Part shown: positions 7,511 through 16,679 of the stretch, piece after piece
Layout: each line of letters opens with the position of its first letter
Position numbering within the stretch: the stretch's first letter is position 1
NCBI RefSeq assembly: GCF_001494595.1
Contig: NZ_LN929908.1
Coordinates: 2,207,716-2,271,715, forward strand
Source: Mycobacterium sp. M26
Lineage (GTDB): Bacteria > Actinomycetota > Actinomycetes > Mycobacteriales > Mycobacteriaceae
Length of the DNA: 64,000 nt
Direction of reading: 5' to 3'
Notes under the pieces: model-generated
Seen by the model: the letters and a program-made list of their open reading frames with translations, nothing else
What the model was told of the DNA's origin: nothing
Database searches by the model: none
Program-made: the position numbers and the translations under genes

Positions 7511-8941
7511 GTGAGCGTTCTGGCAATCGATCAGGGGACCTCCGGCACCAAAGCCATCGTCGTCGACCCCGAGGACGGGGTTGTCGGCCAGGCCGAGATC
7601 GCGGTGCACCCGCGGTATCTCGACGGCGGCGGTGTCGAACAGGACCCCGACGAGATGCTGAACTCGGTCCTGGATGCCGGACGGGCGGCGGTCGCACAGG
7701 CCGCCCGTCCCATCGAGGCCGTCTCACTGGCCAATCAGGGTGAGACCGTGCTGGTCTGGAACCCCGACACCGGCCGGCCGATGAGCCAGGCGATCGTCTG
7801 GCAGGATCGCCGCGCCGAGACGGTGTGCACCACCCTCGGCGACCATGCGGACCTGCTGGCCGCGCGCACCGGACTGGTTCTCGACCCGTACTTCTCGGCC
7901 CCGAAGATGGCCTGGCTGCGCCGCAACGTCGAGCGCGGTGGCGTGGTCACCACGTCGGATACCTGGTTGCTGCACCAGCTCACCGGCGCGTTCGTCACCG
8001 ACGCCACCACCGCGAGCCGCTCGCTGGTCGTCGAACTCGGCGAGCAGGGGTGGAGCCCGGAACTGCTGGCGGTGTTCGGCCTGGCTGACGAACGGCTGCC
8101 GGCGATCGCCTCGAATGACGAGATCATCGGCAGCACAACCGCATTCGGTGGGGATATCCCGGTCGGCGGTATCGTCGTCGATCAGCAGGCGGCATTGCTG
8201 GCCGAGGGCTGTGTGGACCAGGGGATGGCCAAGTGCACCTTCGGTACCGGAGCGTTCCTGTTGGCCAACACCGGTTCTGAGCCGGTGCTGTCGACCAGCG
8301 GCCTGACCTCGTCGGTGGCCTGGCGGGTCGGCGGCAGGGACACCTTCTGCGTGGACGGCCAGGTCTACACGGCGGCCTCGGCGGTGCGGTGGCTCTCGAC
8401 GCTGGGCATCATGGCCAGTGCCGCCGAGATGGACGGTCTGGCCGCGGCCGACAACAACGGCGTGCTGTGTGTGCCCGCCCTGGCCGGACTGGCCGCCCCC
8501 TGGTGGAAGGCCCACGCCACCGCCACCTTGTCAGGCATGACACTGGCTACCGGACGCGGCCACGTCATCCTGGCCGTCCTGCAGGGCATCGCCGCCCAGA
8601 TCGCCGAACTGGTCGGCGCCATCGATGCCGACGCGCCGGCACCCCTGATCGCGCTGCGCGCCGACGGCGGCCTGACCCAGTCGCGGGTGCTGATGCAGGC
8701 CTGCGCCGACATCGTGCAATTGCCCGTCGAGATCTACCCATCCCCGCATGCCACCGCACTCGGTGCGGCGGCACTGGCCCGGCTCAGCCTGCAGCCGCAG
8801 TTGTCGGTCCGCGACGTCGTCCCCGCCTGGCAGCCGTCGGCCACCTACGAACCGGCGTGGACACCGGAGCAGGCCGGCGAATTCCGCGACCGCTGGCGGC
8901 GGTTGGCGGCCACCACCTACCCCGAACAGGAGTCGTCATGA
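7511..8941 (+). CDS. FGGY carbohydrate kinase, glycerol-kinase-like with altered substrate pocket
   Basis: A 476-residue FGGY kinase. The phosphate-1 motif AIDQGTSGTKA is at residues 5-15; the GlpK-like stretch is NQGETVLVW at 75-83, AIVWQDRR at 94-101, DPYF at 125-128 and VDQQAALL with Asp224. In E. coli GlpK the corresponding Arg83, Glu84, Trp103, Tyr135 and Asp245 hold glycerol. Here the Arg is Gly (residue 77) while Glu, Trp, Tyr and Asp are kept, so the substrate is probably a glycerol analogue. GTG start; the stop overlaps the next ATG as ATGA, implying translational coupling with the GlpD-like oxidase. The product likely feeds that enzyme. Confidence 0.85.
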   Translation: MSVLAIDQGTSGTKAIVVDPEDGVVGQAEIAVHPRYLDGGGVEQDPDEMLNSVLDAGRAAVAQAARPIEAVSLANQGETVLVWNPDTGRPMSQAIVWQDRRAETVCTTLGDHADLLAARTGLVLDPYFSAPKMAWLRRNVERGGVVTTSDTWLLHQLTGAFVTDATTASRSLVVELGEQGWSPELLAVFGLADERLPAIASNDEIIGSTTAFGGDIPVGGIVVDQQAALLAEGCVDQGMAKCTFGTGAFLLANTGSEPVLSTSGLTSSVAWRVGGRDTFCVDGQVYTAASAVRWLSTLGIMASAAEMDGLAAADNNGVLCVPALAGLAAPWWKAHATATLSGMTLATGRGHVILAVLQGIAAQIAELVGAIDADAPAPLIALRADGGLTQSRVLMQACADIVQLPVEIYPSPHATALGAAALARLSLQPQLSVRDVVPAWQPSATYEPAWTPEQAGEFRDRWRRLAATTYPEQESS

Positions 8942-10491
8942 CCGCCCTGGATTGCGATGTCGCCGTCATCGGTGCCGGCATCGTCGGATCCGCCATCGCC
9001 CGCGAACTGGCCGGCGGTGACCTCCGCGTCGCGCTGATCGAGGGCCGCGCCGATGTCGGCGACGGCACCAGCAAGGCCAACACCGCGATCCTGCACACCG
9101 GCTTCGACGCCACACCCGGCACCCTGGAGTCGCGGATGGTCAGCCGCGGCTACCGGCTGCTGTCCGACTACGCCGCCCGGACCGGAATTCCTGTCGAGCC
9201 GACCGGCGCCATCCTGGTGGCCTGGGACGCCGAACAACTCGAGGCGCTCCCCGGGCTGAAGGAGAAAGCCGAAGCCAACGGCTACCACCACTGCGAGATC
9301 ATCGATGCGGCAGGCGTCTACGCCGACCTCCCACACCTGGGCCCCGGCGCACTCGGCGGACTGACCGTGCCCGACGAATCCATCATCTGCACCTGGACGG
9401 TCAACCTTGCGTTGGCCACCGATGCGGTCAACCGCGGTGTCACGCTGCTGACCGATCATCGCGTGGCGCGCGTCGAGGTGGGGGACACGTCGACCACGGT
9501 GCACACCGAACGCGGACGTGCGCTGACGACCCGGTGGGTGGTCAATGCCGCGGGACTGGGTGCCGACCACCTCGACGCGCTGTTCGGCTATCACCGGTTC
9601 ACCGTCACCCCCCGGCGTGGGGAACTCATCGTCTACGACAAGCTGGCCCGGGCGCTGGTGGACAAGATCGTGCTGCCGGTTCCCACCGCGCGGGGCAAGG
9701 GCGTGCTGATCAGCCCGACGATCTACGGCAACGTCATGCTCGGCCCGACGTCGGAGGATCTGCAGGATCGGACCGCCACGGGTACCTCGGAAGCCGGTTT
9801 CGAGTTCCTGCTCGACAAGGGCCGCCGACTGATGCCGGCGCTGCTCGACAAAGAGGTGACCGCCACCTATGCCGGTTTGCGCGCGGCGATCGACCACGGC
9901 GACTACCTGATCGAGGCCGACCCGGCGCAGCGCTATCTGCTGGTCGGCGGCATCCGGTCCACCGGGCTCACCGCAGGCATGGCGATCGCTGAGTATGCGC
10001 GCGAGGTGCTGGCTGCGGCGGGGTTGTCGTCGACACCCCGGCCGGATCTGCCGGACCCGCCCCGGATGCCCAACCTCGGTGAGGCGTTCCCGCGGCCCTA
10101 CCAATCCACCGGGCTCACCGCAGGCATGGCGATCGCTGAGTATGCGCGCGAGGTGCTGGCTGCGGCGGGGTTGTCGTCGACACCCCGGCCGGATCTGCCG
10201 GACCCGCCCCGGATGCCCAACCTCGGTGAGGCGTTCCCGCGGCCCTACCAACAGGCCGACCTGATCGCGGCCGACCCGACCTACGGTCGCGTCGTGTGCT
10301 TCTGCGAGCGGGTGACCGAGGGGGAGATTCGCGATGCCTGCCAGTCGGTGATCCCGCCTGCCACCCTCGAGGGGGTGCGCCGGCGCACCCGCGCGATGAA
10401 CGGCCGCTGCCAAGCCTTCTACTGCGGTGCCGAGGTACAGGAGATGTTCGAATCCCGCTGCCACGCAGCGATCCCGGAGAGTAAGCGATGA
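8938..10491 (+). CDS. GlpD-like FAD oxidoreductase with C-terminal [2Fe-2S] BFD domain and internal duplication
   Basis: A 517-residue DAO-fold flavoprotein: FAD motif VAVIGAGIVGSAIAREL at residues 8-24, the GlpD-type NTAILHTGFDA, a C-terminal FAD contact GGIRSTGLTAG around 337-347, then a bacterioferritin-associated-ferredoxin-like domain with CFC near 454 and CQAFYC near 489 for a [2Fe-2S] cluster. This architecture oxidises glycerol-3-phosphate-like substrates and passes electrons on. Residues 341-389 are repeated exactly as 390-438, from a perfect 147-bp DNA duplication, which inserts an extra FAD-contact/linker segment before the BFD domain. Coupled by ATGA overlaps to both neighbours. 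Whether the enlarged enzyme works is uncertain. Confidence 0.85.
   Translation: MTALDCDVAVIGAGIVGSAIARELAGGDLRVALIEGRADVGDGTSKANTAILHTGFDATPGTLESRMVSRGYRLLSDYAARTGIPVEPTGAILVAWDAEQLEALPGLKEKAEANGYHHCEIIDAAGVYADLPHLGPGALGGLTVPDESIICTWTVNLALATDAVNRGVTLLTDHRVARVEVGDTSTTVHTERGRALTTRWVVNAAGLGADHLDALFGYHRFTVTPRRGELIVYDKLARALVDKIVLPVPTARGKGVLISPTIYGNVMLGPTSEDLQDRTATGTSEAGFEFLLDKGRRLMPALLDKEVTATYAGLRAAIDHGDYLIEADPAQRYLLVGGIRSTGLTAGMAIAEYAREVLAAAGLSSTPRPDLPDPPRMPNLGEAFPRPYQSTGLTAGMAIAEYAREVLAAAGLSSTPRPDLPDPPRMPNLGEAFPRPYQQADLIAADPTYGRVVCFCERVTEGEIRDACQSVIPPATLEGVRRRTRAMNGRCQAFYCGAEVQEMFESRCHAAIPESKR
9958..10251 (+). repeat. Exact 147-bp in-frame tandem duplication
   Basis: Bases 9958-10104 and 10105-10251 are identical over all 147 positions; the flanking bases differ (9957 G against 10104 A, 10105 T against 10252 C). 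The unit is 49 codons, so the frame is kept. Total identity including third positions means the event is very recent, or an uncollapsed overlap in the assembly. Confidence 0.95.
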
Positions 10492-11735
10492 GCGCTACCG
10501 ACACCACCGACGTCGCCATCATCGGGGCCGGACCGGCGGGTCTGACCGCCGCCACCGCGCTGGCTCGCGGAACCGGCTTGAAAGTCGTTGTGCTGGAACG
10601 TGAATCACATCCCGGGGGGATACCCCGGCACAGCGACCATCCGGGCTACGGCATCCGCGATCTGAAAACCTTCATCAGCGGGCCCGCCTATGCCCGCCGC
10701 CTGACGGCCGGTGCCCTGGCCGCCGGTGCCACGATCCGGACCAATGCGACGGTGACCGGCTGGGCCGATGAGATGACGGTGGAAGTCACCTCACCCCAGG
10801 GCCGTTCGCTGTTGCGGGCCGGCGCGGTGGTGCTGGCCACCGGCGCCCGGGAGCGCGCCCGGCCCGCCCTGCTGATTCCCGGTGACCGGCCGTCGGGGGT
10901 CTACACCACCGGGCAGCTGCAGAACCTGGTACACCTCAAGCACCGTGACATCGGACAGCGAGCTGTGGTCGTGGGGGCCGAATTGGTCAGCTACTCCGCC
11001 GTTCTCACCCTCAAGCACGCCGGTTGCCGCACCGTGCTGATGACCACGACGTACCCGACCCCGGAGTCCTACGGCGTGTTCAACCTGGCCGGCCGAACGC
11101 CGCTGCTGGACGTCCGCGTCGCCTGTCGCACCCGGGTGGTCCGCGTCATCGGCAAACCCGTTGTCACCGGGGTCGAGATCGAGGATCTCGACAGCGGTGC
11201 CCGCCGGGTCGTCGACTGCGACACCGTGGTGTTCACCGGCAACTGGATCCCCGATCACGAACTCGCACGCTCGGCGGGACTGGCGATCGACCCGGGCACC
11301 TTGGGGCCGGTGGTCGACACCGGGCTGCGCACCAGCCGACCGGGGGTCTTCGCCGCGGGGAACCTGCTGCATCCGGTGGATACCGCCGATATCGCCGCCC
11401 TGGACGGCCGGCACGTGGCGGCCCAGGTCCGCGCCCATCTCGACGGTCGGCGGCCCGCCGACCCCGGGGTGCGGATTCAGGCGGCGCCCCCGCTGCGGTG
11501 GGTCGCGCCGAATCTGCTGCGGCCGGGCGATCCGGCCCCGGCCCGCAACCGGCTGCTGCTGTGGACCGACACACTGGTGCGGATCCCGACCGTGGTCGCC
11601 CGCCAGGACGGTCGCGTGGTGGGCACCAAGCGGCTGCCGTGGCCGGCGGCTCCCGGCCGGGTGTTCCGGGTTCCCGGCGGGATTCTCGATGGCGTCGACC
11701 ACAACGGTGGTGCGGTGACGATCGCGCTGGGCTAG
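10488..11735 (+). CDS. FAD-dependent pyridine nucleotide-disulfide-type oxidoreductase
   Basis: A 415-residue flavoprotein with FAD motif VAIIGAGPAGLTAATAL near residues 8-25, the VVLATGARERAR turn near 115, a second nucleotide-binding strand RAVVVGAELVSYSAVLTLK near 160 and a final FAD contact GVFAAGNLLHP near 288. It recalls the HcnB/opine-oxidase-like partners often encoded beside BFD-containing GlpD homologues. The ATG overlaps the previous stop (ATGA), so it is co-translated and probably forms a two-flavoprotein dehydrogenase complex with it, with the [2Fe-2S] domain as relay. Substrate and acceptor are unknown. It is the last gene of the operon that starts at 6002. Confidence 0.8.
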   Translation: MSATDTTDVAIIGAGPAGLTAATALARGTGLKVVVLERESHPGGIPRHSDHPGYGIRDLKTFISGPAYARRLTAGALAAGATIRTNATVTGWADEMTVEVTSPQGRSLLRAGAVVLATGARERARPALLIPGDRPSGVYTTGQLQNLVHLKHRDIGQRAVVVGAELVSYSAVLTLKHAGCRTVLMTTTYPTPESYGVFNLAGRTPLLDVRVACRTRVVRVIGKPVVTGVEIEDLDSGARRVVDCDTVVFTGNWIPDHELARSAGLAIDPGTLGPVVDTGLRTSRPGVFAAGNLLHPVDTADIAALDGRHVAAQVRAHLDGRRPADPGVRIQAAPPLRWVAPNLLRPGDPAPARNRLLLWTDTLVRIPTVVARQDGRVVGTKRLPWPAAPGRVFRVPGGILDGVDHNGGAVTIALG

Positions 11736-11770
11736 GGAATTCTGCGTGACCGGCGGCGTTGCACACCGAC

Positions 11771-12187
11771 ATGAAGCTCAACGACGCCGCACGCGCTCTG
11801 ATCGGCCGGGGTGCCGATGCCACCCTGGTGACCCTCAACCCGGACGGCAGTCCCCAGGTGTCGCTGGTCTGGGTGGCTCTGCAATCGGGTGACGACGGCG
11901 ACGAACTGGTGGTCGCCCACCTGGGTGAGCACCAGAAAGTCCGCAACATCCGCCGCGACGGCCGCGTCGCACTGACCATCGTCGCGCCCGACCCGGCCGC
12001 GCCGATGACGCCCTACCTGTTGGTCAACGGCACCGCCAGGGTGGTCGAGGGTGGGGCACCCGAACTGCTCACCGAGCTCGCCGCCGCGCTGTACTAGGGC
12101 GACGACTTTCCGCCCAAGGACGCTCCACCCGGATTCTTGACCCGCATCCGCATCGACCGGGTCGGTGGCATGGGCCCCTGGGTCTGA
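11771..12187 (+). pseudogene. PPOX-class F420/FMN-binding protein gene with premature amber stop
   Basis: The N-terminal part (from MKLNDAARALI) is a pyridoxamine-5-phosphate-oxidase-like split-barrel protein of the PPOX class, cytoplasmic, using F420 or FMN: ATLVTLNPDGSPQVSLVWV is the first barrel strand pair. A TAG at 12095-12097 ends it after ALY. The same frame then continues GDDFPPKDAPPGFLTRIRID and RVGGMGPWV to TGA 12185-12187, which is the normal family C-terminus. One substitution (for example TTG to TAG) explains the break. The truncated product lacks the last strand, so it is probably non-functional, unless the stop is a sequencing error. A TTG at 11759 is an alternative start. Confidence 0.75.
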
Positions 12188-13135
12188 TCAGGACGTCGGT
12201 TCGGCGCCGGCCTTGGCCGCTGAGGCCGAGGCCTCCAGTTCGTCCTCCCAGGCGCCCTCGTCGCGACCCAGCGCGATCGTGGCCGCGGCCATGGTGGCCG
12301 CCGCGATCAGCAGCGCGACCGCGACAGGTTTGCTCACCGCCAAGTGCTCACCGAGCACCACTTCGCCGAGCAGCACCGCCACCACCGGTTCGAGCACCAG
12401 CATGGCCGGCACCGAGGCCCGCAGCGAGCCCGCGTGGAATGCCGACTGCTGCAAGAGGGTTGCGATCACACCGACGAAGATCAGCAGGTACAGCACCGGC
12501 GAGGCGAACAGTCGCTGCAGGTTGCCCTCGGTGACGATGTGCATCACGAGTTTGGTCAGCACCGCCACCACACCGAACAGGACGCCGACCCCGACCGCCA
12601 GCATCAGGGCCCGTCGCCAATCGGTCAGCCGCAGCGCCACCGGCACGCAGCACGCGACGAACAGCAGGCAGATCCCGGCGGCGATCGCCGCGGTCCACGT
12701 CGACCCGTCGTAGTCGCCGGGCTCGGTGCGGGCCAGCGCCACGAACACCCCGAGTGACAACGTCAGCAGTACCGCCCAGCCCCACTCCGAGCGGGTGACG
12801 CGGCGATGGGCCAGCCGTGCGCTCAGCGGCAACGCGAACAGCAGCGCCGAAACCAGCAGGGGAGCGACCAGGATGATCGAGCCGTAGGCCAGGGCCACCG
12901 CCTGGAAGGCGTACCCGGTAACCGCCGCGGCATTGCCCGCCCACCACAGTCGCCGGCGCAGCAGCGTCGCGATCATCACCGTGCTGACACCCTGATCCGC
13001 GGGAACGTCCATGGTGGCCCGCTGGCGCACCACGATGCCGATGGCGGCGAACACCGCGCCGGCGAGGGCAGCTGCCACAACCAGGGCGTGCTGCAGCAAT
13101 GTCCTCAGTCCCTTCCACGACGACGGCGGTGCCAC
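12188..13135 (-). CDS. EamA/DMT-family transporter
   Basis: About 315 residues with some nine to ten hydrophobic segments and the internal two-fold repeat of drug/metabolite transporters (an inner-membrane permease family). Conserved pieces include GNAAAVTGYAFQAVALAYGS and the C-terminal PAMLVLEPVVAVLLGEVVLGE, the second EamA signature. The C-terminal tail is acidic and cytoplasmic. The start is uncertain: GTG 13135 lies 26 bp after the GH2 gene on the same strand, while TTG 13099, with GAGG nearby, begins right at the first helix. The stop abuts the PPOX pseudogene. The substrate is unknown. Confidence 0.75.
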   Translation of the reverse strand: MAPPSSWKGLRTLLQHALVVAAALAGAVFAAIGIVVRQRATMDVPADQGVSTVMIATLLRRRLWWAGNAAAVTGYAFQAVALAYGSIILVAPLLVSALLFALPLSARLAHRRVTRSEWGWAVLLTLSLGVFVALARTEPGDYDGSTWTAAIAAGICLLFVACCVPVALRLTDWRRALMLAVGVGVLFGVVAVLTKLVMHIVTEGNLQRLFASPVLYLLIFVGVIATLLQQSAFHAGSLRASVPAMLVLEPVVAVLLGEVVLGEHLAVSKPVAVALLIAAATMAAATIALGRDEGAWEDELEASASAAKAGAEPTS

Positions 13136-13161
13136 CCGAACCCTAGGGCAGACCGGCGAAC

Positions 13162-15915
13162 TCAGCGCACCTGCACGACCACGGGCGCGCTGTTGTATCC
13201 GGTCACTCTCACCCATTGTGCCGGTGGACCGCCGTCGGGCACGGTTCCGGTGACGGTGACGGTCTCGCCGGGGAAGACGGTCACGTAGTTGTCGTCGTAC
13301 TGGATCGGCAGGATCTCGTCGGCCAGCGGACCGGTCAGCAGTTCGGCCCGCTCGAAGAAGGCGATCTTCGTGGTCGGGTTGTGCAGCGCCACGCTGACCT
13401 CACGGCCGCCGTCGGAGGCGCTGGCGGTGATATCCAGCGGCACCTTCGGCAGGGTGTTCAGCGCCGTCATATCGGCCCAGCTGACCTGCTTGGAGTCGAA
13501 GGCGGCGTCGTTGGCCGGCGGCCCGACGTCGTCGACGGTCCGCGACTGCCAGTAGATGTTGTCGGCTACCACCGCACCTGCCGAGTCGAGCAGCTCGCAG
13601 CGCACGAAGAACACCGGTGCATCGGCAGGCCCGGGCGGCAACGTCATCGCCTGGGTCGCCGACCCGGAGTCGACGCTGACGTCATCGGCGGCGCGATCGT
13701 CGCGCAGCCTGCCGGTCACGTCATAGGTACGCACCCGCACCCGCAGGTTCTCGTGCTTCTCCGGGGTCTGGTTCACCACGGTCACTCTGGCCTGGCGGTG
13801 ATTGCCGGTCGCGTAGGAGTCGAACACCACCGACAGCGGTTGCAGGCCCTTCTTGGCGCCGTAGTACGCACCGCCGGGACGCAGGTAGTAGTCGAAGATG
13901 TTGCCGAAGAACGACGGCCAGTGGCTGTTGAGCATCCAGTAGATCGTCATCTTGTGGCCGTCCCAGCCGTTGGCGGCGAACGACTCGAACTGGGCCCGGG
14001 TGGCCTCGTAGTGCGCGAGTTGTGCCTTGGCGGCGAACATCTGGGCGCTGCTGGACGGGCCGTAGCGGCGGTCGATGACACGGCGGACGTTGACCAGTTG
14101 CGAGTTCTGCGGGCCGGACCCGGCGTGGAAGAACCAGGTGTCGTTGATCGGCCACAGCTTGTCGGGCGGGATGAACTTGCGCAGGCTCGCGAACGGCGGA
14201 ATGTGTTCGTTGTCGCCCTGTTCGGCCGAGGAGCCGCGGGCGGCGCCGTAGCGGCCGCTGAACCAGTAGGACGGCGGGCGCCAGCTGTAGGGCCCGGCCA
14301 TCTGGATGCCGTCCCACTGCGGCTGGCCGCTGGCGTCGCGGGCGAACGACGACACCGTGTCCACGGTGGCGTTCTGCCAGTGCAGGTCGTCGAGGATGCG
14401 GTGGTAGTTGGCCAGGACTTCGGCAGGCGGGCGCCCGTCGCTGCCGTTGGCCCAGATGAACACCGACGGGTGGGAGCGCAGCATGTCGATCTGGGACCGC
14501 ATGCTCTCCTGGGCGACGCGGCGGTCCTCGTCGTCCCACTGCGGCCACTTCTCCCACTGGTTGCAGCACATCCAGCCGTACATCAGCGGGATGCCCAGTT
14601 CGTCGGCCATCTCGACGAAGCGGCTCGAGGAGATCTTGGACTCCAGCCGCAGCATGTTCAGGCCCAGATCCTTGACGTAGCGCAGGATCGCGGCGTCGCG
14701 GTCGGGGTCGTACTTGAACAGCAGGTCAGGGGTGTAGGTGGCGCCGCGGACCAGGAAGTCCTTGCCGTTGACCTTCAGGTAGAAGTTGCCGCCGGTGCCC
14801 AGTTCGGCGAACGAGTCGTCGGTGTCGCGGCCCTGGGTGATGCTGCGAATCCCGAACTTCTGGGTGGCGACGTCGGTGACGACCCGGTTCTGGACGAACT
14901 CCAGCCGCAGGTCGTAGAGGTTGGGCGGACCCATCGTGTAGGGCCACCACAGATCGGGGTTGGCCACCGCGAGCGCGGCGAACCGATCCGGGGTCAGCGC
15001 GATCTCGCGATCTTCGCCGGGCTGCAGCGACACCGGCTCGTCGACGTGGATCGGCGCCTTGCCGTCACGGGTGATGGTCGCGCGCAGCACGCCGCGGACC
15101 CGGTCCGCCGAATAGTTGTGCACGGTGGCGTAGACGGTCAGCTTCGCGCGGTCGGTGTCAGGCAGCGGAAGTTCGGTGTTGACGGTGGCCGCACTGATCT
15201 GGACGGGTCCGGATGTCTTGAGGTGCACCGGTTTCCAGATCCCCGCATTGCGGTCCGGAACGAACGAGTTGCCGTTGGCCGGGTTCTTGTCCGGCCCCTG
15301 ATAACCCAGGTAGCGCCAGTTGATCCAGTCATACCAGCTGTCGGCGAGCTCGACGCCGTCGACGTCCTGGATGGCCCGTTCCGGGGTGACCTTGACGGCC
15401 AACGTGTTCGGCTTGCCGCGCACGATCGCGTCGGTGACATCGAGTTCGTGGTCGTTGTACATGCCGACGATGTCGCGGTTGGTGGCCACCCGGCGGCCGT
15501 TGAGCCAGATGTCGGCGCGGTAGTTGATGCCGGGGAAATCCAGCACATAGGTCTGCTGGTCGGCGGGGGCGTCGAAGGTGGTCCGGTACCACCAATCCTG
15601 CTTATAGAGGTCCTGGGGAACCTCGGTGAGCATGTTCTTGCCGTAGTACAGATTCGGGTAGACCCCGTCCTGCTGCAGGATCTCCAGCACGGTGGCGGGC
15701 ATCCGCTGGATCGGGTGCCAGGCCGCGTCGTCGTAGCCGGCCTGCGAGACTTTCGCGCCGTCGGCGCCGAGTCCGGTCGCCGAGGCCAGCTTCCAGCCGG
15801 TGGCCAGTTCGATGTCCTGTGCGCCCGTCGGCGGGGGACCGGAGAACACCCGGTAGTCGCCCGCACACACCAGCAGGAGCACGACGGCGAGGAGCGCTGC
15901 GAGCCTCTTCGCCAC
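13162..15915 (-). CDS. Glycoside hydrolase family 2, exo-beta-glucosaminidase (CsxA)-like
   Basis: A 917-residue secreted or membrane-anchored enzyme. Residues 1-20 form a signal sequence (KRLAALLAVVLLLVCAG). Then come a GH2 sugar-binding jelly roll (DWWYRTTFDAP near 125, DIWLNGRRV near 155), an Ig-like domain, and a TIM barrel beginning near FLVRGATYTPDLLF. FIWANGSDGRPP matches the acid/base Asp region of CsxA-type exo-beta-D-glucosaminidases, and SSAEQG is the expected nucleophile Glu region. Two Ig-like domains follow. Family activity removes non-reducing-end glucosamine or mannose residues; the substrate here is inferred. GTG start at 15915 with AAGGAG 10 bases upstream; an in-frame upstream start is less like a leader. 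The EamA gene follows after 26 bp. Confidence 0.8.
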   Translation of the reverse strand: MAKRLAALLAVVLLLVCAGDYRVFSGPPPTGAQDIELATGWKLASATGLGADGAKVSQAGYDDAAWHPIQRMPATVLEILQQDGVYPNLYYGKNMLTEVPQDLYKQDWWYRTTFDAPADQQTYVLDFPGINYRADIWLNGRRVATNRDIVGMYNDHELDVTDAIVRGKPNTLAVKVTPERAIQDVDGVELADSWYDWINWRYLGYQGPDKNPANGNSFVPDRNAGIWKPVHLKTSGPVQISAATVNTELPLPDTDRAKLTVYATVHNYSADRVRGVLRATITRDGKAPIHVDEPVSLQPGEDREIALTPDRFAALAVANPDLWWPYTMGPPNLYDLRLEFVQNRVVTDVATQKFGIRSITQGRDTDDSFAELGTGGNFYLKVNGKDFLVRGATYTPDLLFKYDPDRDAAILRYVKDLGLNMLRLESKISSSRFVEMADELGIPLMYGWMCCNQWEKWPQWDDEDRRVAQESMRSQIDMLRSHPSVFIWANGSDGRPPAEVLANYHRILDDLHWQNATVDTVSSFARDASGQPQWDGIQMAGPYSWRPPSYWFSGRYGAARGSSAEQGDNEHIPPFASLRKFIPPDKLWPINDTWFFHAGSGPQNSQLVNVRRVIDRRYGPSSSAQMFAAKAQLAHYEATRAQFESFAANGWDGHKMTIYWMLNSHWPSFFGNIFDYYLRPGGAYYGAKKGLQPLSVVFDSYATGNHRQARVTVVNQTPEKHENLRVRVRTYDVTGRLRDDRAADDVSVDSGSATQAMTLPPGPADAPVFFVRCELLDSAGAVVADNIYWQSRTVDDVGPPANDAAFDSKQVSWADMTALNTLPKVPLDITASASDGGREVSVALHNPTTKIAFFERAELLTGPLADEILPIQYDDNYVTVFPGETVTVTGTVPDGGPPAQWVRVTGYNSAPVVVQVR

Positions 15916-16047
15916 GGTCGTCCGACTCCTTGTTTCCCAGAATGCGACACGACAACCGCTCGGCAAACGGCAGGTGTCGCGGGTCCATCTTGGCAGAGCC
16001 CCACCGGGCACGCCCGCGCTGGTTTATGTGGGCCTGCGCACAGGCGC

Positions 16048-16551
16048 CTAGGGGGCGGTGCGGGTGATGCAGGTGAAGGGTTCGTCGATCCAGTACGTGT
16101 TGTGCTGCTGGTCGTACACCACCGGGTAGGTGGTGGCGGGGTCGCACAGCGTGTCGATCTGCGCCTTGTCCGCCGAGGCGATGGTGAACCAGTACTTGTT
16201 GACGCCGGGGCCGATGTTCTCGCACCGGTAGAAGAAGCCGCGTAGACCCGGACCGAACACGACGCTGAGGAAGTCGGTGGACAGCTTCTTGTTGAGGTTG
16301 ATGTTGTCGCAGTCGGCGCGCATCCCCTCGACGCTGGTGGTCTGGGCGGCCTCGGTGGTGTACCCGCGCGCGGTGTGGGTGCCCGAGGCGGTCCAGACCT
16401 GGGCGGGCAATCCGATCTGGGTGGCGACTTCGGTGAGGAACGGGTTGGGCGGTGAGGTGGTGTCCGGGTCGGCGGCGGCGGGGCCGGCACAGACGCCGAC
16501 CACGATCGCCGGGCCGGCCGCCAACGCGGACCATCGGGCCACACGCCTCAT
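16048..16551 (-). CDS. Secreted protein, unknown function
   Basis: A 167-residue product with a clear signal peptide (RRVARWSALAAGPAIVVGVCAG, cleavage after AAA near residue 27). The mature protein has four cysteines at spacing suggesting two disulfides and a conserved-looking core (LPAQVWTASGTHTARGY, GFFYRCENIGPG, QQHNTYWIDEPF). AAGGAGG lies 6 bases before the ATG. I do not recognise a named family; it looks like a mycobacterial extracytoplasmic protein. Divergent from the GyrA-like/GNAT gene. Confidence 0.65.
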   Translation of the reverse strand: MRRVARWSALAAGPAIVVGVCAGPAAADPDTTSPPNPFLTEVATQIGLPAQVWTASGTHTARGYTTEAAQTTSVEGMRADCDNINLNKKLSTDFLSVVFGPGLRGFFYRCENIGPGVNKYWFTIASADKAQIDTLCDPATTYPVVYDQQHNTYWIDEPFTCITRTAP

Positions 16552-16679
16552 CTCAAGCCTCCTTCTGCAGGGTCGCTGACTGGAATCGCACCCTAATCGT
16601 CCTGCGGCGGCAACCGCGGGAAATGTCCGTCTTCGGGGGGACGCCGCCGAACCCCGCTCGCCGTTCTACGCTTGGGGCC

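Noticed and set aside
9958..10251. A CRISPR-like repeat
   Set aside because: Two directly abutting 147-bp copies within a coding frame, with no spacers; the 90-bp repeat at 31896 is rejected for the same reason.
13216..16245. A 1009-codon open frame on the plus strand opposite the GH2 gene
   Set aside because: Antisense frames stay open by chance in GC-rich genes. The minus-strand frame has a leader, GH2 motifs and a ribosome site; the plus-strand product is low-complexity and resembles nothing.
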